NCBI GenBank assembly: GCA_964526635.1
Contig: CAZGLR010000085.1
Location: 1 to 14,585, forward strand
Reading direction: 5' to 3'
From: CAZGLR01 sp964526635
GTDB taxonomy: Bacteria > Zixibacteria > MSB-5A5 > GN15 > JAAZOE01
Length of the DNA stretch: 14,585 nt
Shown here piece after piece: positions 1 to 6,504 of this stretch. A model generated the notes under the pieces. The model ran no database searches, was not told where the DNA came from, and was given only the letters and a program-made list of their open reading frames with translations. The position numbers and the translations under genes were made by a program. Every line of letters starts with the position of its first letter. Positions within the stretch are counted from its first letter, which is position 1.

Positions 1-1893
1 TGTGGTGGCGGCATCGGCCCGGATCGTATCGGCCAGAGCAATCGCGCCATAATAGGTGCCATCGACGGCAACATGCACGGCGGTCGCCTCTTCCGCCTTT
101 TCGATATCCTTGCACTGATTAAGTTCTTCCTCGGAGATACCCTCGCTGGATACAAATGATTTGCTGCCGACGACGATCCGGCGGCCCTCGACATTGGCGG
201 TAATACCAAGACCCGGAAGATAGACATGATCTGTTGGTGCGGCCAGATTAAGGCCAAGTTGCGCGGCTTTTTCTTTTATAGCCAGACCCGCCGGATGCTC
301 GGTCACCTGTTCGACTGAGGCGGCATAACGCAAAACCTCGATTTCTTTGAAGCCCTCGGCGGCCAGGACATCTTTGACCTGAGTCCGGCCCTCCGTCAGC
401 GTTCCAGTCTTATCGAACACGACACTGTCGACCTGACTCATTCGTTCGAGTACGGCGCCATTGCGATATAAAATTCCGAGGCGCGCGGCCCGTCCGGTAC
501 CGACCAGGATAGCGGTCGGCGTGGCCAACCCCAGGGCACAGGGACAGGCAATGAGAAGCACGGCCACTGGTGCGGTGAGCACCATGGTGGAGCCCGGTGC
601 AAGTAACGCCCAGATAATCAGGGTCAGGAAAGCGATACTCATGACAATCGGGACAAATACGCCGGCTACCTTGTCGGCCAGCCGCTGGATGGGAGCTTTT
701 TTGCTCTGGGCTTCGTAGACCATGCGGGTCATCCGACCGAGTACGGTAGCGGCTCCGGTGCGGGTGACGCGCAGAGTAAATCCGCCGGCCTGATTGATCG
801 TACCGCCGATAACCGTGTCGCCCTCGGTTTTGGTCACCGGTTTCGATTCGCCGGTGATCATCGCTTCATCGATTTCGGTTCGACCGTCGGTGACAACGCC
901 ATCGGCCGGTACCGATGATCCCGGCCGTACCCGGACAACATCGCCGGCCGTCAGCTTATCGAGGGGAATCTCAGTTTCAGTGCCATCGCTGTTGAGCCGA
1001 TAAGCCACTCGCGGCAACAGGGCGGTCAGACTTTCGGCGGCATCCTGCGCTTTGCGGCGGGCACGATCCTCGAGGCTTCGCCCAAAGAGGATAACCGCGA
1101 TGATCATAACTGTCGTTTCGAAATAAATCGGCCCGGTGCCATCGCCGAACCATATCGACAACGCCACGATAATTGAATAGACGAACGCTGTTCCCGAGCC
1201 AAGTGAGATCAGCGTGTTCATATCCGCGCGGAAGTGGCGGGCCTGACGGAGGGCATCGGTAAAGAAGCGCCGTCCGGCATATAATACCGGCAAAGTCAAA
1301 ACGAATTGAATCGCCACCGATATCGGCAACGGAATCATATAGAGATGCAGGGCATGCTGGCCAAGATGCAGAAAGATGATGACGTGCATAATGATCAGCA
1401 CCATGATGACATTGGCGTACGAGGTCGTCGGAACCACGTCACGCTCCCGGTCGTCGATATGGAAATCGGCTTCATAGCCGATTTTGCTGATATCATCGAT
1501 CAAATTGCGACTGTCGTAGATGCCCTCGATAACATCAATTGTACCGGTTCCGGTAGCCAGATTGATGCGGGCGTCGGCGATTCCGGGAATTTTTTTGAGG
1601 CCGTTTTCCAGCGCTGAAACACACCCGGCGCAGCGCATGTTAAAAATATCAACTGTCTCGCTGCGCACGGGCACATCCAGTCCGGCCTTTCGGATCTCAT
1701 TGATCGCGCGGGCTACGTGGCCGTTGGGTGCCCCGGTTGAGATCAACCGGAAATTCACCCGACTGCTTTTGCGGTCGACTTCGATATCGGCCAGCCCCTC
1801 GATACCCTGCAGATGCAGGATAAGGCGATCGGCGGTCTCCCGGCCGCGGAGGCTGGTAATCGGCAGCGATATTTTATCGGCTGTTTTGATCAT
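1..1893 (-). CDS. copA: Copper-type P1B heavy-metal translocating ATPase, 3' end outside window
   Basis: The 631 visible residues are the N-terminal three quarters of a heavy-metal P-type ATPase that exports metal, most likely Cu(I), across the cytoplasmic membrane. Residues 1-72 look like a ferredoxin-fold HMA domain without any CxxC. A second HMA domain at about 76-145 has the metal-binding motif MRCAGC (Cys88, Cys91). Hydrophobic segments lie near 158-178, 185-207, 225-250 and 255-272, followed by the actuator domain with TGES (347-350). Two more membrane segments come next, the second with the ion-site motif CPC (450-452). The phosphorylation motif DKTGT is at 494-498 and the nucleotide-domain His-Pro at 533-534. 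The GDGxND hinge and the last two helices, which would fix metal choice, are cut off. The ATG at 1893 is 3 bases after the upstream stop and has no clear Shine-Dalgarno sequence, so translation is probably coupled to the PLP enzyme gene. Cu(I) rather than Ag(I) is inferred. Confidence 0.93.
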   Translation of the reverse strand, partial: MIKTADKISLPITSLRGRETADRLILHLQGIEGLADIEVDRKSSRVNFRLISTGAPNGHVARAINEIRKAGLDVPVRSETVDIFNMRCAGCVSALENGLKKIPGIADARINLATGTGTIDVIEGIYDSRNLIDDISKIGYEADFHIDDRERDVVPTTSYANVIMVLIIMHVIIFLHLGQHALHLYMIPLPISVAIQFVLTLPVLYAGRRFFTDALRQARHFRADMNTLISLGSGTAFVYSIIVALSIWFGDGTGPIYFETTVMIIAVILFGRSLEDRARRKAQDAAESLTALLPRVAYRLNSDGTETEIPLDKLTAGDVVRVRPGSSVPADGVVTDGRTEIDEAMITGESKPVTKTEGDTVIGGTINQAGGFTLRVTRTGAATVLGRMTRMVYEAQSKKAPIQRLADKVAGVFVPIVMSIAFLTLIIWALLAPGSTMVLTAPVAVLLIACPCALGLATPTAILVGTGRAARLGILYRNGAVLERMSQVDSVVFDKTGTLTEGRTQVKDVLAAEGFKEIEVLRYAASVEQVTEHPAGLAIKEKAAQLGLNLAAPTDHVYLPGLGITANVEGRRIVVGSKSFVSSEGISEEELNQCKDIEKAEEATAVHVAVDGTYYGAIALADTIRADAATT

Positions 1894-1896
1894 ATA

Positions 1897-3054
1897 TTAT
1901 AATACGGCGTCAAGATCAGCAATGAGATCATCAATGTGCTCAATACCCACCGAAAGACGGATCAGGCTGTCGGAGAGACCCTTCTCCTCCCGGATTTCCT
2001 GTGGAATTGAGGCATGAGTCATCACCCCCGGATGCTCAATTAATGATTCGACACCGCCGAGCGATTCGGCCAGTGTAAAAACTTTAGTTTTGGAAACTAT
2101 CTCAAGGGCTTTCTCCTTGCCGTCCTTGATGATAAATGAAATCATCCCGCCCCCGGCCTTCTGCTGGCGCCGGGCGATATCGGCCTGCGGATGAGAATCC
2201 AGGAAGGGATAAATCACCTTTTCAACCTTGCTGTGATTCTCCAGAAATTCGGCGATTTTGACGGCATTCTCGCAATGACGCTGCATACGCACGGCCAGGG
2301 TCTTTATCCCGCGATGAGCGATAAAGCAGTCAAATGGTCCCGGGACCGCCCCGGCGGCATTTTGTATGTACTTCAACTGATCATAGAGTTCCTGATTACT
2401 GGTTATGATCGCACCGCCGACAGTATCGGAATGGCCTCCAATATACTTGGTGGTTGAATGGAGAACCAGATCCGCACCCAGTTCCAGCGGCCGCTGGAGA
2501 ATCGGCGACATGAACGTATTGTCGACCATAACCGGGACATTTCTGGCATGGGCGGTATCGCAAATTCGTTTGATATCCGCGACCTTGAGCAGGGGATTGG
2601 TCGGCGATTCCATCCAGACCATTTTGGTATTCGGTTTGAAAAACCTCTCCAGGTCGACCTCGCCGGATAACTCGGTGAAGTCGAATTCGATGCCCTGCTT
2701 CTGAAAGATATTGGTAAACAGGCGATATGTTCCGCCATAGATATCATCGCCTGAGATGACATGATCTCCCGGACGAAGCGTTTTGAACAGCGCATCGATA
2801 GCGGCCAGACCCGAAGCAAAAGCCAGACCGTATTTACCATCCTCCAATGACGCCAGGGCGGTCTGATAGGCGGTACGGGTCGGGTTATCGGTGCGGGAGT
2901 ATTCATATCCCTTGCAGACGCCGGGAGCTTCCTGGGCATAGGTGGAAGTCTGGTAAATCGGTACAATGACAGCACCGGTTTGGGGATCGGGTTCGGATCC
3001 GGAGTGAATAGCGCGAGTGGCGATGTGATAGTTCGAAGACGAGTCCTTGCTCAT
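1897..3054 (-). CDS. Trans-sulfuration PLP enzyme (cystathionine gamma-synthase/lyase family)
   Basis: This 385-residue cytosolic enzyme belongs to the Cys/Met-metabolism fold-type I PLP family, at the usual length. Members interconvert cysteine, cystathionine and homocysteine; some release H2S from cysteine. Visible features are the YSR motif near 52-54 (contacts the neighbouring subunit's cofactor phosphate), the SG turn near 81, Asp178 for the pyridine nitrogen, and the Schiff-base Lys203 in HSTTKYIGGHSD. The SLGGVESLIEHP stretch near the C terminus is typical of gamma-lyase/gamma-synthase members. MetB and MetC/CGL activity cannot be separated by eye, so no symbol is given. The start is placed at ATG 3054 because AGGAAAG lies 6 bases upstream; an in-frame GTG at 3060 would leave no spacing. 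The gene follows its own candidate promoter and is followed after 3 bases by the copper ATPase gene in the same reading frame. Confidence 0.92.
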   Translation of the reverse strand: MSKDSSSNYHIATRAIHSGSEPDPQTGAVIVPIYQTSTYAQEAPGVCKGYEYSRTDNPTRTAYQTALASLEDGKYGLAFASGLAAIDALFKTLRPGDHVISGDDIYGGTYRLFTNIFQKQGIEFDFTELSGEVDLERFFKPNTKMVWMESPTNPLLKVADIKRICDTAHARNVPVMVDNTFMSPILQRPLELGADLVLHSTTKYIGGHSDTVGGAIITSNQELYDQLKYIQNAAGAVPGPFDCFIAHRGIKTLAVRMQRHCENAVKIAEFLENHSKVEKVIYPFLDSHPQADIARRQQKAGGGMISFIIKDGKEKALEIVSKTKVFTLAESLGGVESLIEHPGVMTHASIPQEIREEKGLSDSLIRLSVGIEHIDDLIADLDAVL

Positions 3055-3090
3055 AGACACCTTTCCTGTTTGAAATCATTGCGGTTGGAG

Positions 3091-3119
3091 AATATACGTA
3101 TCAATCGGCGGGCAGCCAA
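3091..3119 (-). promoter_or_regulatory. Candidate sigma-70-type promoter for the PLP enzyme/copA unit
   Basis: On the minus strand TTGGCT (3119-3114) is separated by 17 bases from TATATT (3096-3091), giving an expected transcript start near 3084 and a leader of about 30 bases. It lies between the sigma-factor terminator and the start codon, where a promoter is needed. The -35 matches 4 of 6 and the -10 matches 5 of 6 consensus bases. Confidence 0.5.
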
Positions 3120-3122
3120 ATC

Positions 3123-3155
3123 AAAAAAGCCCGGTACCGAGTTACCGGTACCGGG
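3123..3155 (-). terminator. Rho-independent terminator of the ECF sigma factor gene
   Basis: A perfect 10-bp stem (3130-3139 with 3146-3155, arms CCCGGTACCG/CGGTACCGGG) with a 6-base loop is followed on the minus strand by C and then six T (3128-3123). It lies about 50 bases after the sigma-factor stop codon and separates that gene from the PLP enzyme unit. Confidence 0.9.
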
Positions 3156-3202
3156 TTGTGAATTACACATTATGGCTGTTTTTCGTGTGTAGCAATTCTG
3201 TC

Positions 3203-3844
3203 CTACTTGATCCCCAGGGCAATAAGGAGGCTGGGGCAACGGCGCAACAAGTCTTTTCTGATTTTCTGACGGGCTCGATGCAAATACCAGCGAACAGTCG
3301 CTTCCGGCATTTCCATGATATTGGCGACATCATCGATCTGACAGCCTTCGATATCACGAAGGATAAAGGCTGATTTCTGTTTACCGTTGAGGCGTTCGGT
3401 CGCCGCATGAATATGTTCGCGCAGGCGGGTCGAGCGGAAATTGGCTTCGGGATTGTCGCGATGATGTTCCGCTGTCTCACGGACATTGTCCAGTGGTTCA
3501 TGGCGATGCCGGCGATGCTTGCGCATATAGTCGATTGAGGCATTCACGGTTATTCGATACAACCAGGTGTAAAAGCGCTTGGATTCATCGTAACGCCAGA
3601 GATTCTGTGAAGTTTTGACGAAGACATTCTGAGTGATATCGGCGGCCTCATCATAGTCACCGACCATTTTATAAGCCAGGGCAGCCACCTGATTACGGTA
3701 TCGGTCAATGAGTTCACTGAACGCGCGTTCTTCGCCGCTTTTAATCCGGCCGATAATTTCCTTGACTTCCAGTTCGTCCTTGTCTTCTCCCGCCAGTTGC
3801 GCCGCTGATCCCTTCTGCGATTTCGAAATCGTAACTTTACTCAC
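3203..3844 (-). CDS. ECF-type RNA polymerase sigma factor, orphan
   Basis: This is a group 4 (ECF) sigma factor of 213 residues, or 215 from an ATG at 3850. Counting from that ATG, region 2 spans about 40-112, with the core-binding/-10 recognition stretch DITQNVFVKTSQNL (71-84) and a melting region rich in aromatic and basic residues (93-115). Region 4 spans about 152-201, ending in a helix-turn-helix with TVRWYLHRARQKIR (185-198). About 25 polar residues precede region 2. The GAGG Shine-Dalgarno sequence sits one base before the ATG at 3850 but 7 bases before the in-frame GTG at 3844, so the GTG is preferred. No anti-sigma factor (zinc-finger or transmembrane) lies next to it: a terminator follows at once, and the upstream gene is a separately terminated peptidase. 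Its regulon and signal cannot be told from this window. Confidence 0.93.
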   Translation of the reverse strand: MSKVTISKSQKGSAAQLAGEDKDELEVKEIIGRIKSGEERAFSELIDRYRNQVAALAYKMVGDYDEAADITQNVFVKTSQNLWRYDESKRFYTWLYRITVNASIDYMRKHRRHRHEPLDNVRETAEHHRDNPEANFRSTRLREHIHAATERLNGKQKSAFILRDIEGCQIDDVANIMEMPEATVRWYLHRARQKIRKDLLRRCPSLLIALGIK

Positions 3845-3850
3845 CGTCAT

Positions 3851-4092
3851 CCCTCGTTTTCATCGGTTGGCCGAATCCACGATAAAAAGGCATTGTGGAC
3901 TGTAAATAGTTATGTTTACCTGAAAAAACAACCAGCACCTGTCTTTGTTCCCATCATTAATTTTTTTTTCAATGAAATCAGGTATACTGTCGTATAGACA
4001 GCTCCCTCGTTAAGCACAATATGGGTAATATATATCCAATTTCAAAGTGTTTTTTTTCGAATATGTGAAATTTCTTTTTAGCCTGGGATTAT
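3851..4092. other. AT-rich intergenic region upstream of the sigma factor gene
   Basis: There is no convincing ORF. It holds homopolymer T runs on the plus strand (3961-3969 and 4050-4057) and a small palindrome CTGTC-GTATA-GACAG (3987-4001). A weak minus-strand promoter candidate is TTGAAA (4045-4040), 18 bases, TATTGT (4021-4016). A GGGAAC on the minus strand (3952-3947) resembles an ECF -35 element, but no matching -10 was found. The region must hold the sigma-factor promoter because a terminator lies just upstream. Confidence 0.5.
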
Positions 4093-4122
4093 AAAAAAAC
4101 CCGACGGTGGTATCCCGCCGGG
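4093..4122 (-). terminator. Rho-independent terminator of the M23 peptidase gene
   Basis: An 8-bp stem (4100-4107 with 4115-4122) and 7-base loop are followed on the minus strand by seven T (4099-4093). The single mismatch on the plus strand (A/C) becomes a U-G wobble in minus-strand RNA, which fits transcription from the minus strand. It lies 23 bases after the peptidase stop codon. Confidence 0.88.
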
Positions 4123-4145
4123 CACATACGGAATCGTCTTTATAA

Positions 4146-5045
4146 CTACTTGTTCAATATATACTTATACGGGTTGAGGTGTTTCCCGTGGCGAATTACT
4201 TCATAATGGACATGCGGACCGGTTGATGATCCCGAGTTCCCGATAGTCCCGATAACATCACCACGTTTAACCCGCTGGCCGACTTTCACTTTGAATTCAT
4301 TCAGATGACCAAAGCGAGTCTGATAACCGTAGCCGTGATCGATCGTGATCATGCGTCCCAGGCCACCATTTTTCCCGACTGACGTCACTTTACCATTGGC
4401 CGTGGCATAGACCGGAGTACCGACCCGGTTGGCGATATCGAGCGCGGCATGGAAATGGCGCTGGCCGGTGAACGGATGCGTGCGGTAGCCATAGCCACTG
4501 GAGAAATATCCTTCACTGGGCAAAATCGACGGCGTATGATCCAGCAGGTCTTTTTTATCTTTCAGCAGCTCGTATACTTCCTGGTACCGGTCTCGTTCGA
4601 ATTCAGACAGACGCAGGAGTTCATCGACGTCGGTCAAAACAGAATAGGCCGAGGCGGTGGCTTCGGTGATCGAATCATAGAATTTATCTTCCGGACCACC
4701 AATACCGAGCAGGCGCGCCTCGGGATCAATTTCCGGCAGATCGAAGATGGTGCGAATCGCTTCTTCTTTGGCCACCAGAGTATTATAGCCTGATTTCAGG
4801 CCGCCGATCGTTTCTTGCATGTCGGCATACTGCTGGGCCAGAAGCTGGTTTTCGCGGGTCAGCCGATCGAGGCGGGCCTGATCCACGCGTTCACCGAAAT
4901 ATTCCGCCAGAAGAAAAACATTGAGGACCACGAAGCAGACGCAAAAGACGCCCACTGTCCATAGCAATGCTATCGGTAGTGCAAACTGCTTAAGTTCGCC
5001 CCCTCGTCGGGGAACGACCATAACGGTAATTTTATCATTGAACAT
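4146..5045 (-). CDS. Membrane-anchored M23 family metallopeptidase (LytM/NlpD-like cell-wall hydrolase)
   Basis: The 299-residue protein has a short cytoplasmic N terminus, one membrane helix at about 22-48, and a predicted coiled coil or extended helix (about 52-165). A C-terminal M23 (lysostaphin/LytM) domain spans about 178-295. The zinc-site residues of an active M23 enzyme are all present: His199 and Asp203 (HxxxD), His247 in GHL, and the HVH motif with His278 and His280. It should therefore cleave peptidoglycan cross-links on the outer side of the membrane, unlike degenerate EnvC/NlpD activators. The Gly-rich YGYRTHPFTG stretch before the first His is also typical. ATG 5045 is preferred over GTG 5051 because of AGAG about 10 bases upstream; both have weak ribosome sites. 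The gene is monocistronic, with a perfect-consensus promoter and its own terminator. The natural substrate bond is unknown. Confidence 0.93.
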   Translation of the reverse strand: MFNDKITVMVVPRRGGELKQFALPIALLWTVGVFCVCFVVLNVFLLAEYFGERVDQARLDRLTRENQLLAQQYADMQETIGGLKSGYNTLVAKEEAIRTIFDLPEIDPEARLLGIGGPEDKFYDSITEATASAYSVLTDVDELLRLSEFERDRYQEVYELLKDKKDLLDHTPSILPSEGYFSSGYGYRTHPFTGQRHFHAALDIANRVGTPVYATANGKVTSVGKNGGLGRMITIDHGYGYQTRFGHLNEFKVKVGQRVKRGDVIGTIGNSGSSTGPHVHYEVIRHGKHLNPYKYILNK

Positions 5046-5097
5046 AAGCACTGTCTCTTGGAGTTCTCGAATCTTCCCTTATCCCGAAAAACGATCA

Positions 5098-5126
5098 ATT
5101 ATATCGTTTGGGCCGGATACTGTCAA
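5098..5126 (-). promoter_or_regulatory. Perfect-consensus sigma-70 promoter of the M23 peptidase gene
   Basis: On the minus strand TTGACA (5126-5121), a 17-base spacer and TATAAT (5103-5098) match the housekeeping consensus at all 12 positions with ideal spacing. Transcription would start near 5091, giving a leader of about 46 bases before ATG 5045. Confidence 0.88.
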
Positions 5127-5151
5127 GGTAAAAACTATTATCTTTTTACCT
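5126..5151. repeat. Inverted repeat abutting the M23 promoter (possible operator)
   Basis: AGGTAAAAA (5126-5134) and TTTTTACCT (5143-5151) form a perfect 9-bp inverted repeat with an 8-base centre. It occupies roughly -36 to -61 of the M23 promoter and shares one base with the -35 box. A second minus-strand TTGACA lies just outside it (5156-5151). A regulator site is more likely than a terminator because the stem is AT-rich and has no T run beyond it. No regulator is identified. Confidence 0.5.
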
Positions 5152-5181
5152 GTCAAGTTCTTGGGAGACTCGGCCTCCTTC

Positions 5182-5322
5182 CTATTTAATTACCGAATAC
5201 TCTGAGCGAAGTATTTTATTCAATACCCGAATAAACTTCTCCGGCTGCAGGGTCTGCAGGCTGTAGAGATGCCAGCAGATCTTCTTCGGTTTTTTGTATC
5301 TCTCCTTCTTCTTTGGGGACAT
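5182..5322 (-). CDS. Possible small basic protein, 46 residues, unrecognised
   Basis: An ORF of 46 codons begins at ATG 5322 with AAGGG placed 8 bases upstream, a good ribosome site. The frame stays open further upstream to ATG 5388, but without any Shine-Dalgarno sequence there. The product starts with a lysine-rich stretch (residues 4-14, KKKERYKKPKK) and continues with what looks like an amphipathic helix (about 25-40). No family is recognised. It is isolated, 137 bases upstream of the M23 gene and on the same strand, and could equally be a chance ORF or a gene remnant. The codons of the second half resemble the neighbouring genes better than those of the first half. Confidence 0.33.
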   Translation of the reverse strand: MSPKKKERYKKPKKICWHLYSLQTLQPEKFIRVLNKILRSEYSVIK

Positions 5323-5654
5323 TCCGACTGCCCTTAATTTTGAGACATTATGAGCAGAAAGAGTTGCCCCGCTCATAATATCGGCCATTAATTACCGTAC
5401 TTTAGACGGTATAGGCTTGCAATCGACATGCCCTGCGCACGAGTTGACCCAAAAAAAACGATGATTTTGATGGTCGTTGAATCTCAATAACTTAGTACGG
5501 CGTACTGATGCTCAACAATTGCACACTGCGCAAAAGAATTTATAAATGGTATAGGCGATTTCCGATAAAGGGCAGGAAAAATCCTTCAATTTCGGCGATT
5601 TCGGCACGGCCGATGTTTAATCGGTGCTCAATAACGGCATCGAACGATACCCAA
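5323..5654. other. Intergenic region with no convincing gene
   Basis: I see no supported gene, tRNA or terminator. Small structures are a 6-bp inverted repeat TACCGT/ACGGTA (5393-5398 with 5406-5411), a short palindrome AGTAC-GGC-GTACT near 5495-5507, a run of eight A near 5451-5458, and a 9-base direct repeat GGTATAGGC (5408-5416 and 5548-5556). No clear terminator follows the phosphorylase stop codon at 5655. Short ORFs on either strand here overlap the phosphorylase gene out of frame or lack ribosome sites. Confidence 0.4.
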
Positions 5655-6476
5655 TTACAAGCGCTCCACGACACCGGCGATAAGGTCTCGCAACTTCGGT
5701 TCAGCCCTGGTGGCAATCCCCACCACCATCTCGAGGTTGCATGGCTCCATGGCATCGGGCAGCCCCATATCGGTGATGATGGAGACACCCATCACTCTCG
5801 TCCCCTGCTGGCGGGCGACAATGACTTCGGGGACAGTTGACATTCCGACCGCGTCGGCGCCGAGGATCCGGAGCATCCGATATTCCGCCGCGGTTTCGAG
5901 GTTGGGACCGGGCACAGCAACATAGACACCCTTGCGAACCGGTATTTTTAATTCCACTGCGGTGCGTTCGGTCAGATCAACCAGTTCAGAATTATAACAA
6001 TCATACATATCGGGAAAGCGAACGCCCAGGCGGTCATCATTGGCTCCAATCAGTGGATTATTAGCGATGAAATTGATATGATCGCAGATAATCATAATAT
6101 CGCCGCCTCTAAACTGGGGATTGAGGCCGCCGGAGGCATTGGAAACTATCAGCGTCTCTACGCCCAGTTCCTTGAACACCCGGACCGGGAAAGTCACCTG
6201 TTTGAGTGTATACCCTTCGTAATAATGAAATCGTCCCTGCATCGCGACGATTGGCTTGCCCTTCAGGGTACCCAATAACAGGCGGCCATGATGTGATTCC
6301 ACCGTGGATACCGGAAAATGCGGGATATCATCATAGGCGATGGTATCCTCTACTTTTATGGCGTCGGCCAGGGCGCCCAGGCCGGTTCCGAGGATAATAC
6401 CGATCGATGGTGTGATGTTCGTTTTGCTTTTTATAAAGCCGGCGGCATCGGCGACCTTGTCAAACAGGTTTTCCAT
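5655..6476 (-). CDS. punA: Purine nucleoside phosphorylase (trimeric PNP/MTAP family)
   Basis: The 273-residue protein is a full-length member of the trimeric phosphorylase family, which splits purine nucleosides with phosphate into base and (deoxy)ribose 1-phosphate in the cytosol. Visible sites are the phosphate loop GTGLG (30-34), SHHG (61-64), MQGRFHYYEGY (79-89), and the base/sugar site GPNLE with Glu194 (Glu201 in human PNP). GADAVGMSTVPEVIVAR (206-222) carries Met212 (Met219 in human). The base-recognition Asn243 of human PNP aligns, without gaps from this block, with Asp236 in IITDMGLPD. Asp at that site is associated with 6-aminopurine (adenosine or methylthioadenosine) use, so inosine/guanosine specificity should not be assumed. 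The start is ATG 6476; the open frame upstream is only a shadow of the hydrolase gene. It follows the hydrolase by 28 bases and is the last gene of a six-gene run. Confidence 0.94.
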   Translation of the reverse strand: MENLFDKVADAAGFIKSKTNITPSIGIILGTGLGALADAIKVEDTIAYDDIPHFPVSTVESHHGRLLLGTLKGKPIVAMQGRFHYYEGYTLKQVTFPVRVFKELGVETLIVSNASGGLNPQFRGGDIMIICDHINFIANNPLIGANDDRLGVRFPDMYDCYNSELVDLTERTAVELKIPVRKGVYVAVPGPNLETAAEYRMLRILGADAVGMSTVPEVIVARQQGTRVMGVSIITDMGLPDAMEPCNLEMVVGIATRAEPKLRDLIAGVVERL

Positions 6477-6504
6477 TGTCTCAGCACGTTCCCTTCTTTT
6501 CGTA

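Noticed and set aside
2403..2975. 190-codon minus-strand ORF inside the PLP enzyme gene
   Set aside because: It is an out-of-frame shadow: Arg/Pro/Ser-rich, with no domain, and fully inside a gene with all family motifs.
5389..5654. tRNA or attachment site in the gene-poor stretch
   Set aside because: I found no T-loop motif, no acceptor-stem pairing and no integrase nearby.
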